Assembly (NCBI RefSeq): GCF_003008575.1 | Contig: NZ_CP027667.1 | Location: 2,284,501-2,348,500 of the forward strand | Source: Melaminivora suipulveris | Lineage (GTDB): Bacteria > Pseudomonadota > Gammaproteobacteria > Burkholderiales > Burkholderiaceae_C | Length of the DNA stretch: 64,000 bases | Direction of reading: 5' to 3' | Shown: piece by piece, positions 7,881 to 17,551 of the stretch | Layout: every line of letters begins with the position of its first letter | How positions within the stretch are numbered: the stretch's first letter is position 1 | Translations under genes and position numbers: made by a program | Notes under the pieces: model-generated | Database searches by the model: none | Seen by the model: the letters and a program-made list of their open reading frames with translations, nothing else | What the model was told of the DNA's origin: nothing

Positions 7881-8999
7881 ATGAGCAAGGCCCTGCGATT
7901 GTCGGAAAAGTGGTTTCGCCGCGGCCTGTGGCTGGTGGCGCTGATCTTCGCCAGCTTCCTGATCGGGCTGGGCGGCTCAGTCGTCGGCGACCTGCCCAAG
8001 GTCGAGCGGGCGCTGGTGCTGGATGACTTTCTCGACATGGCCCAGGTACAGCCCCTGCGCGACCAGGAGCGGCTGGCGAGCGAGCGCTCGCAGCAAGCGC
8101 AAAAGGCGCTGGAGCAGGCGCAGCTGCAGCAGACCAAGGCCGCAGGCGCCACCCGCGCCGAGCGCGAAACCTTCGACAACTGGCTGGCCACGCGCAGCGT
8201 CACGCAGCGCTCCGAGCACGACCCGCAGGTGCTGGCGCGCACCCAGCAGCTGGACGCGCTGGTAGCACAGGAGCGGCGCGCGCAGCAGGCCGTCCAGGCG
8301 CAGCAGCAGGTGTTGCTCGATGCCCGTCAGAGCGCGCAAGGCGCCCAGTCGCGCCTGGCCACGCTGGAGGATGCCGGCTGGCAGCGCCTGCGCGCCGAGC
8401 AGCGCCGCGTGGAGTTGCGCGTTTTCCTGTACCGCCTGGCGCTGACGCTGCCGCTCCTGGCGCTGGCCGGCTGGCTGTTCGCCAGGAAGCGCAAGAGCAC
8501 CTGGTGGCCCTTCGTCTGGGGTTTCATTTTCTTTGCGCTGTTCGCCTTCTTCGTCGAACTCGTGCCCTATCTGCCCAGCTATGGCGGCTACGTGCGCTAT
8601 GCGGTGGGCATCGTGCTCACGGTGCTGGTGGGGCGCTGGGTCATCCTGGCTTTGAATCGCTACCTGGAGCGCCAGCGCCAGGCCGAAGCCATGCCCGACG
8701 CGCAGCGGCGCAGCGAGCTGGGCTACGACGCTGCCCTGACGCGCCTGGCCAAGGGCGTGTGCCCCGGCTGCGAGCGTCCGGTGGACCTGAAGAACACCGC
8801 CATCGACTTTTGCCCGCATTGCGGCATCGGCCTGTTCGACCGCTGCGGCGCCTGCGGCACGCGCAAGGGCGCTTTCGCGCGCTTTTGCCATGCCTGCGGC
8901 ACGCCGGCTGGCGATACGCCGGTGCCTCCGGCGCAGGTGCGTGCGGCCGCGACGCCCATTGCGCCCGTGCCGCCTGAAGGCGCCGCGCCGGGCATTTGA
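7881..8999 (+). CDS. Coiled-coil membrane protein with C-terminal double zinc ribbon
   Basis: A 372-residue membrane protein. One helix near residues 14-34 (GLWLVALIFASFLIGLGG) is followed by an extracytoplasmic region with a long Gln/Ala/Arg coiled coil (about 60-175), then three helices (about 182-200, 208-228, 236-260), and a cytoplasmic tail with two zinc ribbons: CPGC from Cys294 with CPHC, then CGAC with CHAC. The last 35 residues are Pro/Ala-rich. No enzymatic motif is visible. The gene follows the DUF2145 gene across repeat R3 and has an AAAGAAAGG-like ribosome site. A scaffold or sensor role is inference only. Confidence 0.75.
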   Translation: MSKALRLSEKWFRRGLWLVALIFASFLIGLGGSVVGDLPKVERALVLDDFLDMAQVQPLRDQERLASERSQQAQKALEQAQLQQTKAAGATRAERETFDNWLATRSVTQRSEHDPQVLARTQQLDALVAQERRAQQAVQAQQQVLLDARQSAQGAQSRLATLEDAGWQRLRAEQRRVELRVFLYRLALTLPLLALAGWLFARKRKSTWWPFVWGFIFFALFAFFVELVPYLPSYGGYVRYAVGIVLTVLVGRWVILALNRYLERQRQAEAMPDAQRRSELGYDAALTRLAKGVCPGCERPVDLKNTAIDFCPHCGIGLFDRCGACGTRKGAFARFCHACGTPAGDTPVPPAQVRAAATPIAPVPPEGAAPGI

Positions 9000-9036
9000 C
9001 CAGCGGAAGGTCAGGGCGGCTTGCCGGGAGGCGCCG

Positions 9037-9723
9037 TCAGCCCATGAGGACCGGCCCGCCCTTGGCCAGCGCGCGCTGCCAGGCCGGTCGGGCGTGCATG
9101 CGCTGCTGCAGCGCCAGCAAATTTGGCAGCGGCGCGCCGCCCTCGGTGCGCGACAACAGCGCCTCGACGGCGAAGCTCATCTGAAAGTCGGCGATCGTCA
9201 GGTGCTCGCCGGCGAACCAGGTGTGCTCTCCCAGGTGCTGCTCCAGGAACGCCGCTGCGGTAGCCAGGTTGGGGTTGACCAGCTTGTCCTGCGCGCCCTG
9301 GCAGACGGCGCGTGCGATGGGCCGGGCAAAAAACGGCATGGGCTGGCGCGGCAGCGTCTGGAAGACCAGCTTCATGACCAGCCAGTTCATCAGCGAGCCT
9401 TCGGCGTAGTGCATGAAGAAGCGGCACTGTCGGTGCTCGGGCGTGCCAGGGGCAGGCAGCAGGTGCGCCAGGTCGCCTGCTGCCTGGCCGCCATGGCGCT
9501 CGGCCAGGTATTCGATGATGGCGCCCGATTCGGCGATGACCTCGCCGCCGTCCTCGATGACCGGCGACTTGCCCAGCGGGTGGATTTTTTTGAGCTCGGG
9601 CGGCGCCAGGCGGGTGCGCGGATCGCGTGCGTAGCGCTTGAGCTCATAGGGCACGCCCAACTCTTCGAGCAGCCAGAGGATGCGCTGCGAGCGCGAGGTT
9701 TCCAGGTGGTGGACGGTCAGCAT
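9037..9723 (-). CDS. Glutathione S-transferase family protein
   Basis: A 228-residue cytosolic glutathione transferase. The thioredoxin-like N-domain (residues 1-80) has the glutathione-binding pieces SRSQRILWLLEELGVPYEL, NPLGKSP-like HPLGKSPVIEDG and ESGAIIEYLAE. The all-helical C-domain follows, with the FAGEHLTIADFQMSF N-capping box. It starts 30 bases after tgt on the same strand and is probably co-transcribed with it. Substrate unknown. Confidence 0.9.
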   Translation of the reverse strand: MLTVHHLETSRSQRILWLLEELGVPYELKRYARDPRTRLAPPELKKIHPLGKSPVIEDGGEVIAESGAIIEYLAERHGGQAAGDLAHLLPAPGTPEHRQCRFFMHYAEGSLMNWLVMKLVFQTLPRQPMPFFARPIARAVCQGAQDKLVNPNLATAAAFLEQHLGEHTWFAGEHLTIADFQMSFAVEALLSRTEGGAPLPNLLALQQRMHARPAWQRALAKGGPVLMG

Positions 9724-9753
9724 GGGCGGGCGCCTTCGTGGTGAAAGCCGCCG

Positions 9754-11471
<1,718 letters not shown>

Positions 11472-11486
11472 GCGGTCGGCGCTGGT

Positions 11487-11541
11487 TGCTATGTTGTTGA
11501 TAGCGCTCGGCTGTTTATTTACGCCGACTCAGGCCGCTTTT
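11487..11541 (-). repeat. Dispersed two-hairpin repeat, copy R4
   Basis: Reverse-oriented copy: TTGCTATGTTGTTGATAGC core, then the TTTATTTACGCCGACTCAGG arm and CCGCTTTT end. It lies between the converging uspA-like gene and the hypothetical gene at 11529-11921 and supplies the last codons and stop of the latter. Confidence 0.8.
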
Positions 11542-11921
11542 CTCCATGAATCAGCGCTGGAGGCGCGCTGCAGCTTGCCATGCGGCAGGCTGGCCAGGCG
11601 GGCGAACAGGCGGCGGCAGTAGCCGGCCACCCACAGGCACTTGTTGAGTTCCTCCACGGGCAGCGGGCCGGAGACCACGACCAGGCCGTTGGCGTCCTCC
11701 AGGCGCCCGGCGGCGCGCAGGCGCCGGCGCGTATGCGCGGCCCAGGACTGGATGCGTGCGGGGCTGCCGTGCTGGTGCATCTGGCCGGTGTGGCGGTCGA
11801 AGGCGATGGCCACGGTGTCGGTCTTGAGCTTGAAGCGCCGTTCGCCGGTGACGGCGCTGGGCGCGTCGCGCAGGTCGTACAGGTAGTAGCTGCCGGCCTT
11901 GAGCTGGTATTGCAGGTCCAT
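11529..11921 (-). CDS. Conserved-looking hypothetical protein
   Basis: A 130-residue cytosolic-looking basic protein with no family I recognise. It starts MDLQYQLKAGSYYLYDLRDA after a GGAGGA site, with DTVAIAFDRHTGQMHQHG and GLVVVSGPLPVEELNKCLWVAGYCRRLFARL further on. The ribosome binding site, codon pattern and coherent protein argue it is real. The C-terminus and TGA lie inside repeat R4. Two longer alternative frames over the same DNA are shadows. Confidence 0.65.
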   Translation of the reverse strand: MDLQYQLKAGSYYLYDLRDAPSAVTGERRFKLKTDTVAIAFDRHTGQMHQHGSPARIQSWAAHTRRRLRAAGRLEDANGLVVVSGPLPVEELNKCLWVAGYCRRLFARLASLPHGKLQRASSADSWRKAA

Positions 11922-12101
11922 GGTCTCGTCTCCTCCGGTGGGCATTGTGCGAATGCCGCCGTGCCGCCAAAGCCCGAACACCGGCCGACATGCCGGCCAG
12001 TTGCGCGCATCGGGCTTTTGGCTATCGGCGCACGGGAGTCGATTGTGAAAGCTGCAACCTGGACCCACAACCCATGGGCCCGGCCAAGGGGTAACCGGTT
12101 G

Positions 12102-13262
12102 TCAGAAGTCCACCAGGCTCAGGCCCACGCTGAAGACCGTGCGCTTCCTGTTGTAGTCCACCAGGCTGTCGCCGTAGCCGGTGAACAGCTGCGTGTGCAG
12201 GCGCAGGTTGCTGCGCGGGCCGACCAGGTGCGTGCCCAGCGTGCTCAGCCAGTCGATGCGCAGCGAGCCGCGGTCGCTGTGGCCGAAGGAGTGGCGCGTG
12301 GTCAGCGTGACGCGGTTGTCCTTGTTGACGTTCCAGCCCAGGGCGAACTCGGCGCGGCCGACGTAGTCGCTGATGCCAGGGTTGTTGTCGCTGCCGCTGC
12401 TTTCCTTGATGCGCCGCCAGGCGCGCGCCGTGAGGCTGACGCGGTCGTCCAGCTCCAGGCCGGTCATCAGGTAGGCGCGGTTCCAGCTGCGCGACAGCGG
12501 ATCGCTCTGGCCGTTGGACTGGTGCACCAGGCCGATGCCGCTGTAGCGCCAGCGCCAGCCCAACGGCAGCCTGGCGTCCGTCGGGTAGACGTACATGACC
12601 TCGGGCTCGTGATCGGTGTTGCGAAACGGCCGCGAGATGCCGGGCGAGAACAGCTGCCAGTACGACTGCTGGGTGTAGCCGGCCCACAGCGAGTCGCGCA
12701 GGCCGCCCGCCGTGGGCAGCAGGCCGGTGGCCAGCTTGGTGCGCACCGACAGCTGCACGCGCATCTCGGTGCGGCGGTATTCGATCGCCGAGCTGGCGCT
12801 GTTGACCGGGTTGTCCGAATACGGCTGGCGGTTGACGCTGCTGGCGCCGACCACTGAAACGCTCATCGGCCGGTAGCCGCGAAAGCGCAGGCTGCCGCAG
12901 TTGGTGGCGTCCTCCAGCTCCCAAAAGCGCGCCAGCGTGGTGTTGCGCTCGTCGCGGCAGCCATCGGCCAGGGTGATCTCGATGGGCGGCGCGGCTGGCG
13001 CGGCCGCCGGCGGCAGCTGCAGCGCGGGCGGTGTGGTCTGTTGGGCGACGGCGGCGTCAGCCGACCTGGGCGTGTCCGGCGCCTGGGCCTGCGCCCACTG
13101 ATCGAAGCAGGCCAGGCGCGCTTGCGCCTCGTCCACGGCGGCGCACTGGCGCCAGCCGGCATCGGCCGGCGCGGCGGCGGGCTGGGCGAGGGCGCCGGTG
13201 GGCAGCGCTGCGGCCAGCAGCGTGGTGGCGGCAAGCGCGATGTGGGGCGGCATTTTTTTCAT
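12102..13262 (-). CDS. pldA: Outer-membrane phospholipase A
   Basis: A 386-residue outer-membrane phospholipase. After the signal peptide (cleavage near GALA-QP) comes a variable Ala/Pro-rich region, with a cysteine pair (QCAAVDEAQARLACF), then a beta-barrel from about residue 120. The catalytic block is present: YTQQSYWQLFSP, then HQSNGQSDPLSRSWNR, giving the His, Ser and Asn of the OMPLA triad. It ends VFSVGLSLVDF with a C-terminal Phe typical of barrel proteins. The long N-terminal region is more than in the E. coli protein. Confidence 0.93.
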   Translation of the reverse strand: MKKMPPHIALAATTLLAAALPTGALAQPAAAPADAGWRQCAAVDEAQARLACFDQWAQAQAPDTPRSADAAVAQQTTPPALQLPPAAAPAAPPIEITLADGCRDERNTTLARFWELEDATNCGSLRFRGYRPMSVSVVGASSVNRQPYSDNPVNSASSAIEYRRTEMRVQLSVRTKLATGLLPTAGGLRDSLWAGYTQQSYWQLFSPGISRPFRNTDHEPEVMYVYPTDARLPLGWRWRYSGIGLVHQSNGQSDPLSRSWNRAYLMTGLELDDRVSLTARAWRRIKESSGSDNNPGISDYVGRAEFALGWNVNKDNRVTLTTRHSFGHSDRGSLRIDWLSTLGTHLVGPRSNLRLHTQLFTGYGDSLVDYNRKRTVFSVGLSLVDF

Positions 13263-13271
13263 GGTTTTGGG

Positions 13272-13322
13272 TGTTTTCGGCGCTCAGTCGGCGTGAATCA
13301 ATCGTGTTTAGCTATGAATAAG
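13272..13322 (+). repeat. Dispersed two-hairpin repeat, copy R5
   Basis: Copy with GTTTTCGGCGCTCAGTCGGC, GTGAATCAA and the core TTTAGCTATGAATAAGTGAG. It lies upstream of pldA (minus strand) and downstream of the helicase gene, in the 93-base gap between them. Confidence 0.75.
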
Positions 13323-13355
13323 TGAGCGACGGGTGATGCGGGGAAGCGGCCGGCA

Positions 13356-15425
13356 TCAGGCGCGCACGGCGGGCGCTGCGGCCTGTGCGCGCGCGGCGAA
13401 CTCGGCGCGCAGCTGGCGCAGCTTTTCGCGCGGGTCCTCGCGGGCGGTGCCGGCGTCCAGCTTCATCTCGGCAATGAAGCGGCTGGGCTGGCAGGCGACC
13501 ATCTCGCGGCCGCGCTTGCGCTTCTTGGTCCAGCTGACGGCCAGCGACGCTTGAGCGCGGGTGATACCGACGTACATCAGCCGGCGCTCTTCCTGCAGGC
13601 GTGCTGCCACGTCGTCAGCGATCTTTTGCTGGCGGCCTTCGTCGTCATCGAGCTTAAAGGGCAGCATCCCTTCCGTCACGCCGGCCAGGATGACGTGCGG
13701 CCACTCCAGGCCCTTGCTGGCGTGCAGGGTCGAGAGCACGACCATGTCCTGCTCCTGTTCGCGCTCGGAGATGGTGGACAGAAGGGCGATGGTCTGCGCC
13801 ACCTCCAGCAGGCTCTTGGTTTCCTTGTGCGTGGTGGTGCCGGCGGCGTCCTCGATCTGCCCGCCCGCGCGCTGGGCCATCCAGTCGCAGAACTCCAGCA
13901 CGTTGCTCCAGCGAGCGGCGGCCACTTTTTCGCTGTCCTCGGCGTCGTACAGGTGCTGCTCGTAGGCTATGTCTTTCAGCCAGTCGGCCAGGAAGGCGCG
14001 CGCGTCTTGAGCCCCATGCGTGTGGCGGGCGCGGTATTCCAGGTCATTGATGGCGCGGCCGAACTCGGCCAGGCCGTCCAGCGCGCGTTTGGGCACGGCG
14101 GCAGGCAGCATGGCGTTGAACAGCGCGCCGAACATGCTGGTGCGGTGCTGCGTGGCGAAGCTGCCCAGGGCGCCCAGCGTGGTGTGGCCGATGCCGCGCT
14201 TCGGATTGGCCACGGCGCGCAAGAACGCCGGATCGTCATCGTTGTTGATCCACAGACGAAACCACGCGCACAGGTCGCGGATCTCGGCGCGGTCGAAGAA
14301 CGACGTGCCGCCCGAGACCTTGTACGGGATGTTGGCCTTGCGCAAGGCTTTTTCGAACGGCTTGGCCTGGTGGTTGGCGCGGTACAGGATGGCAAAGCTC
14401 TTCCACGCCGGCGGCGGGTTGGCCGCGGCGCGCAGGCTGAGGATGCGCGCCACGGCGCGCTCGGCCTCGTGCTCCTCGTTGTCGCAGTCCTGCACGCGCA
14501 CCGGCTCGCCCTCGCCCAGTTCGCTGAACAAGGTCTTGGGGAACAGCTTCGGGTTCGGCCCGATGACGTGGTTGGCAGCGCGCAGGATGGCGCTGGTCGA
14601 GCGGTAGTTCTGCTCCAGCTTGATGACTTTGAGCTGCGGGAAGTCGACGGGCAGCTTCTTCAGGTTGTCCAGCGTGGCGCCGCGCCAGCCGTAGATGCTC
14701 TGGTCGTCGTCGCCCACGGCGGTGAGACGGGCGCGCTCGCCCACCAGCATCTTCAGCAACTCGTACTGCGTGGCGTTGGTGTCCTGGTATTCGTCCACCA
14801 ACACGTGGCCCAGCACGCGCTGCCATTTCTCGCGCACTTCCGGGTGGCCCTTGAGCAGCCGCATCGGCAGACCGATCAGGTCGTCGAAGTCCACGCTCTG
14901 ATAAGCCGTCAAACGTTCCTCGTAGCGCTGCATGATCAGGGCGATGCTGCGCTCGTGGTCGTCCTTGGCCATGGCCAGCGCCTTGCGTGCGTCCCAGCCC
15001 TGGTTCTTCCAGCCGCTGATCGTCCACTGCCACTGGCGCGCGGTGGCCGCGTCCGTCGTGCCGCCGGCGCAGTCCTTCAGGATGCTGGTCACGTCGTCCT
15101 GGTCCAGGATGCTGAAGTTGGGTTTGAGCCCCAGCGCATGGCCGTCCTCGCGCACCATGCGCACGCCCAGGGCGTGGAAGGTGCACACCAGCACGTCCCT
15201 GGCCTGGCGCCCGATCAGGCCGGAGGCGCGCTCGCGCATCTCGGCGGCGGCCTTGTTGGTGAAGGTGATGGCGGCGATGCGTTTGGGGGCCAGGCCGGTC
15301 TCGATCAGCCGCGCGATCTTGTGCGTGATGACGCGCGTTTTCCCTGAGCCGGCGCCAGCCAGCACCAGGCACGGGCCTTCGGTGTAGTGCACGGCTTGCA
15401 GCTGCGCCAGGTTCAGACCGGACAT
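13356..15425 (-). CDS. rep: ATP-dependent DNA helicase of the Rep/UvrD family
   Basis: A 689-residue superfamily 1 helicase. The N-terminal Q motif (GLNLAQLQAV) is followed by Walker A AGAGSGKT (motif I), TFTNKAAAEMRER (Ia), VDEYQDTN (II), VGDDDQSIYGWRGA (III), EQNYRSTSAILRAAN (IV), STLHASKGLEWPHVI (V) and EERRLMYVGITRA (VI). The length and motif wording fit Rep rather than UvrD or PcrA, which are longer. It unwinds DNA 3' to 5' and helps forks pass bound proteins. The start at 15425 opens directly on the Q motif. Confidence 0.93.
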   Translation of the reverse strand: MSGLNLAQLQAVHYTEGPCLVLAGAGSGKTRVITHKIARLIETGLAPKRIAAITFTNKAAAEMRERASGLIGRQARDVLVCTFHALGVRMVREDGHALGLKPNFSILDQDDVTSILKDCAGGTTDAATARQWQWTISGWKNQGWDARKALAMAKDDHERSIALIMQRYEERLTAYQSVDFDDLIGLPMRLLKGHPEVREKWQRVLGHVLVDEYQDTNATQYELLKMLVGERARLTAVGDDDQSIYGWRGATLDNLKKLPVDFPQLKVIKLEQNYRSTSAILRAANHVIGPNPKLFPKTLFSELGEGEPVRVQDCDNEEHEAERAVARILSLRAAANPPPAWKSFAILYRANHQAKPFEKALRKANIPYKVSGGTSFFDRAEIRDLCAWFRLWINNDDDPAFLRAVANPKRGIGHTTLGALGSFATQHRTSMFGALFNAMLPAAVPKRALDGLAEFGRAINDLEYRARHTHGAQDARAFLADWLKDIAYEQHLYDAEDSEKVAAARWSNVLEFCDWMAQRAGGQIEDAAGTTTHKETKSLLEVAQTIALLSTISEREQEQDMVVLSTLHASKGLEWPHVILAGVTEGMLPFKLDDDEGRQQKIADDVAARLQEERRLMYVGITRAQASLAVSWTKKRKRGREMVACQPSRFIAEMKLDAGTAREDPREKLRQLRAEFAARAQAAAPAVRA

Positions 15426-15563
15426 GGGGTGGAGGATGAGAAAAAGAGCGCGCGCAGCGCGAAGGAAAAAGCCGTCGATGATACCGAGCGCCTGTGTGAC
15501 AGCGCCCGCTGCCAGGGCGGCGCTATCCTGCACGCCGCCCCTTCACCGTGCAGGAGTCAGACC

Positions 15564-16427
15564 ATGGTCCGTCCGCCTTTGTCCCGTTACGCCGCGCTGT
15601 CCTGGCTGGCGGCGCTGAGCCTGCTGCTGGCCGGCTGTGCCCATCGCGCGCAGACGGTTGAGCAGCCACTCCCTGTGCCACCCACTGCCGCAGCCGAGAT
15701 CGGCGAGTTGCGCCCCGGTCTGCTGCGCGGCTACCTGGACCGTAAGGTGCTGCCCGACAGCCTGGCGCTGGTGTCCGCGCCGCCGGCCGCCGATTCGCCC
15801 GCCTTTGCAGCCGACCAGGAGGTCTACCAGCGCACGCGGCCGCTGCTGTCCGGCGCGCGTGGGCAATTGGCGGCGCGCGATGCGCGGCTGGAGTTTCCCC
15901 AGGCGCTGGAGGCCTTTGCCTGCGCCGCGGATCTGGACATCACGGAAAGCGCCACCCCCCATCTGTACACGCTGCTGCGCCGCACCCTGGTGGATGCCGG
16001 CCTGTCCACCTACCGCGCCAAGGACCACTACCAGCGCACGCGCCCCTTCGCGCTGAACCGCCAGGCCAGTTGCACGCCCGCCGAGGAGCCGAAATTGGCC
16101 AAGGACGGCTCCTACCCCTCCGGCCACAGCGCCGTGGGCTGGGCCTGGGGCCTGGTGCTGGCCGAGCTGATGCCCGAGCGCGCCGACGCGCTCTTGCAGC
16201 GCAGCTACGCCTTCGGCCAAAGCCGGGTCGTCTGCGGCGTGCACTGGCAAAGCGACGTCGACGCCGGACGCGTGGTGGGCGCTGCGGCCGTCGCGCGCCA
16301 GCACGCCGACGCGACCTTCCAGGCGCAGTTGCGCGCCGCTGCGGCAGAGATACGCGAATCGCGCGCGGCTGGACGTGGCAGCGCCAGCGCCAACTGCGCC
16401 TCTGAGGCCGAAGCGCTCAAGCAGTAA
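15564..16427 (+). CDS. Lipoprotein acid phosphatase, PAP2 / class A (PhoC-like)
   Basis: A 287-residue phosphatase with a lipobox (SLLLAGC, Cys near residue 25), so it is probably anchored in the outer membrane. The PAP2 signature is complete: KDHYQRTRP (K-x6-RP), PSGHSAVGWAWG, and SRVVCGVHWQSDVDAGRVVG. Class A non-specific acid phosphatases cleave phosphomonoesters in the periplasm. A CAGGAG site precedes the ATG. The gene is divergent from rep across 138 bases. Confidence 0.92.
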   Translation: MVRPPLSRYAALSWLAALSLLLAGCAHRAQTVEQPLPVPPTAAAEIGELRPGLLRGYLDRKVLPDSLALVSAPPAADSPAFAADQEVYQRTRPLLSGARGQLAARDARLEFPQALEAFACAADLDITESATPHLYTLLRRTLVDAGLSTYRAKDHYQRTRPFALNRQASCTPAEEPKLAKDGSYPSGHSAVGWAWGLVLAELMPERADALLQRSYAFGQSRVVCGVHWQSDVDAGRVVGAAAVARQHADATFQAQLRAAAAEIRESRAAGRGSASANCASEAEALKQ

Positions 16428-16503
16428 ATGAATTGGCGCCAGGGCCGAGCCTGGCGGCTGAGGCGCCGCTGCCCGCGCCCGCGTCCCGGAGACAATCGCC
16501 GCC

Positions 16504-17451
16504 GTGCTTTCGGTCCTTGCCATCACTTTCCCCTTTTTCGCGCTGGTGCTGGCCGGTTTTGCCGCCACGCGCCGCGGCCTGCTGCCGCTGTCGGCCATCG
16601 CGGGCCTGAACAGCTTCGTGCTGTACTTCGCGCTGCCGTGCATGCTGTACCGCTTCGGCGCGCAGACGCCGATCCGCCAGCTGCTCGACCCGGTGGTGGC
16701 GCTGGTCTATCTGCTGTGCGGCTTGCTGCTCGTGGCGGGCACGGTGATGACCACGCGCGTGCGCTGGGGCTGGAACGACGCGGCTTTCGGCGCGCTGGTG
16801 GCGGCGTTTCCCAATTCGGGCTTCATGGGCGTGCCGCTCCTGGTGGCGCTGCTGGGCGAGGCCAGCGCCGGCACCGTCATCCCGACCATGGCGCTGGACA
16901 TGATCGTCACCACCTCGCTGTGCATCGCCCTGTCGCGCCTGTCGCTGGGCGAAGGCAGCGCCTTGCGCGCCCTGCGCATGGCGCTGTCCGGCGTGCTGGC
17001 CAATCCGCTGCCCTGGTCCATCGCCCTGGGCGCGCTGGCCTCGGCCGCGTCGTTCACGCTGCCGGGGCCCCTGGAGCGCACGGTGGCCATGCTGGCCGAC
17101 GCCGCCTCGCCGGTGGCGCTGTTCACCATCGGCGCAGTGCTGGCGCGCTCGCAGATGAACGCGCACGAGCGCGTGGCGGCGCGCGACTACGTGCCCGTCG
17201 CCCTGGCCAAGCTGCTGGTGCACCCGCTGTTGATGTGGCTGGCGTGCCAGGCGGCTCGGGCAGCGGGCCTGGAGCTGTCGCCCCTGGCCGTGACCACGCT
17301 GGTGCTGGTGGCCGCCCTGCCGAGTGCCAGCAACGTGTCGCTGCTGGCCGAGCGCTTCGAGGCGCACGGTGGGCGCATCGCGCGCATCATTTTGGTGAGC
17401 ACGGCGCTGGCGTTCGTGACGTTCTCGGCAGCGGTGGCGCTACTGGTCTGA
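16504..17451 (+). CDS. AEC (auxin efflux carrier)-family transporter
   Basis: A 315-residue inner-membrane carrier with about ten helices. Typical stretches are FVLYFALPCMLYRFGAQTP, AAFPNSGFMGVPLL and ALPSASNVSLLAERF near the C-terminus. Family members export or import small organic acids such as malonate or malate; the substrate here is unknown. The start is a GTG at 16504. Repeat R6 begins right after the TGA. Confidence 0.88.
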   Translation: MLSVLAITFPFFALVLAGFAATRRGLLPLSAIAGLNSFVLYFALPCMLYRFGAQTPIRQLLDPVVALVYLLCGLLLVAGTVMTTRVRWGWNDAAFGALVAAFPNSGFMGVPLLVALLGEASAGTVIPTMALDMIVTTSLCIALSRLSLGEGSALRALRMALSGVLANPLPWSIALGALASAASFTLPGPLERTVAMLADAASPVALFTIGAVLARSQMNAHERVAARDYVPVALAKLLVHPLLMWLACQAARAAGLELSPLAVTTLVLVAALPSASNVSLLAERFEAHGGRIARIILVSTALAFVTFSAAVALLV

Positions 17452-17508
17452 TGCTATAGAATTAGTAGCTGCAGGCGATTATTCGACGGCGACTCAAGCC
17501 ACAAAACA
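17452..17508 (-). repeat. Dispersed two-hairpin repeat, copy R6
   Basis: Reverse copy: TGCTATAGAATTAGTAGC core, GCAGGCGATTATTCGACGGC, GACTCAAGCC. It begins at the AEC stop codon in the convergent gap before priA, where a terminator-like role is plausible. Confidence 0.8.
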
Positions 17509-17551
17509 CTCACAACCGAGGCCGCGCACCAGCGGCTGCGTGGTGTGTGCC

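Noticed and set aside
11519..12070. 183-residue alternative frame over the hypothetical gene at 11529-11921
   Set aside because: It lacks a ribosome binding site and reads as low-complexity Pro/Ser/Arg sequence; the chosen frame has a strong site and a coherent protein.
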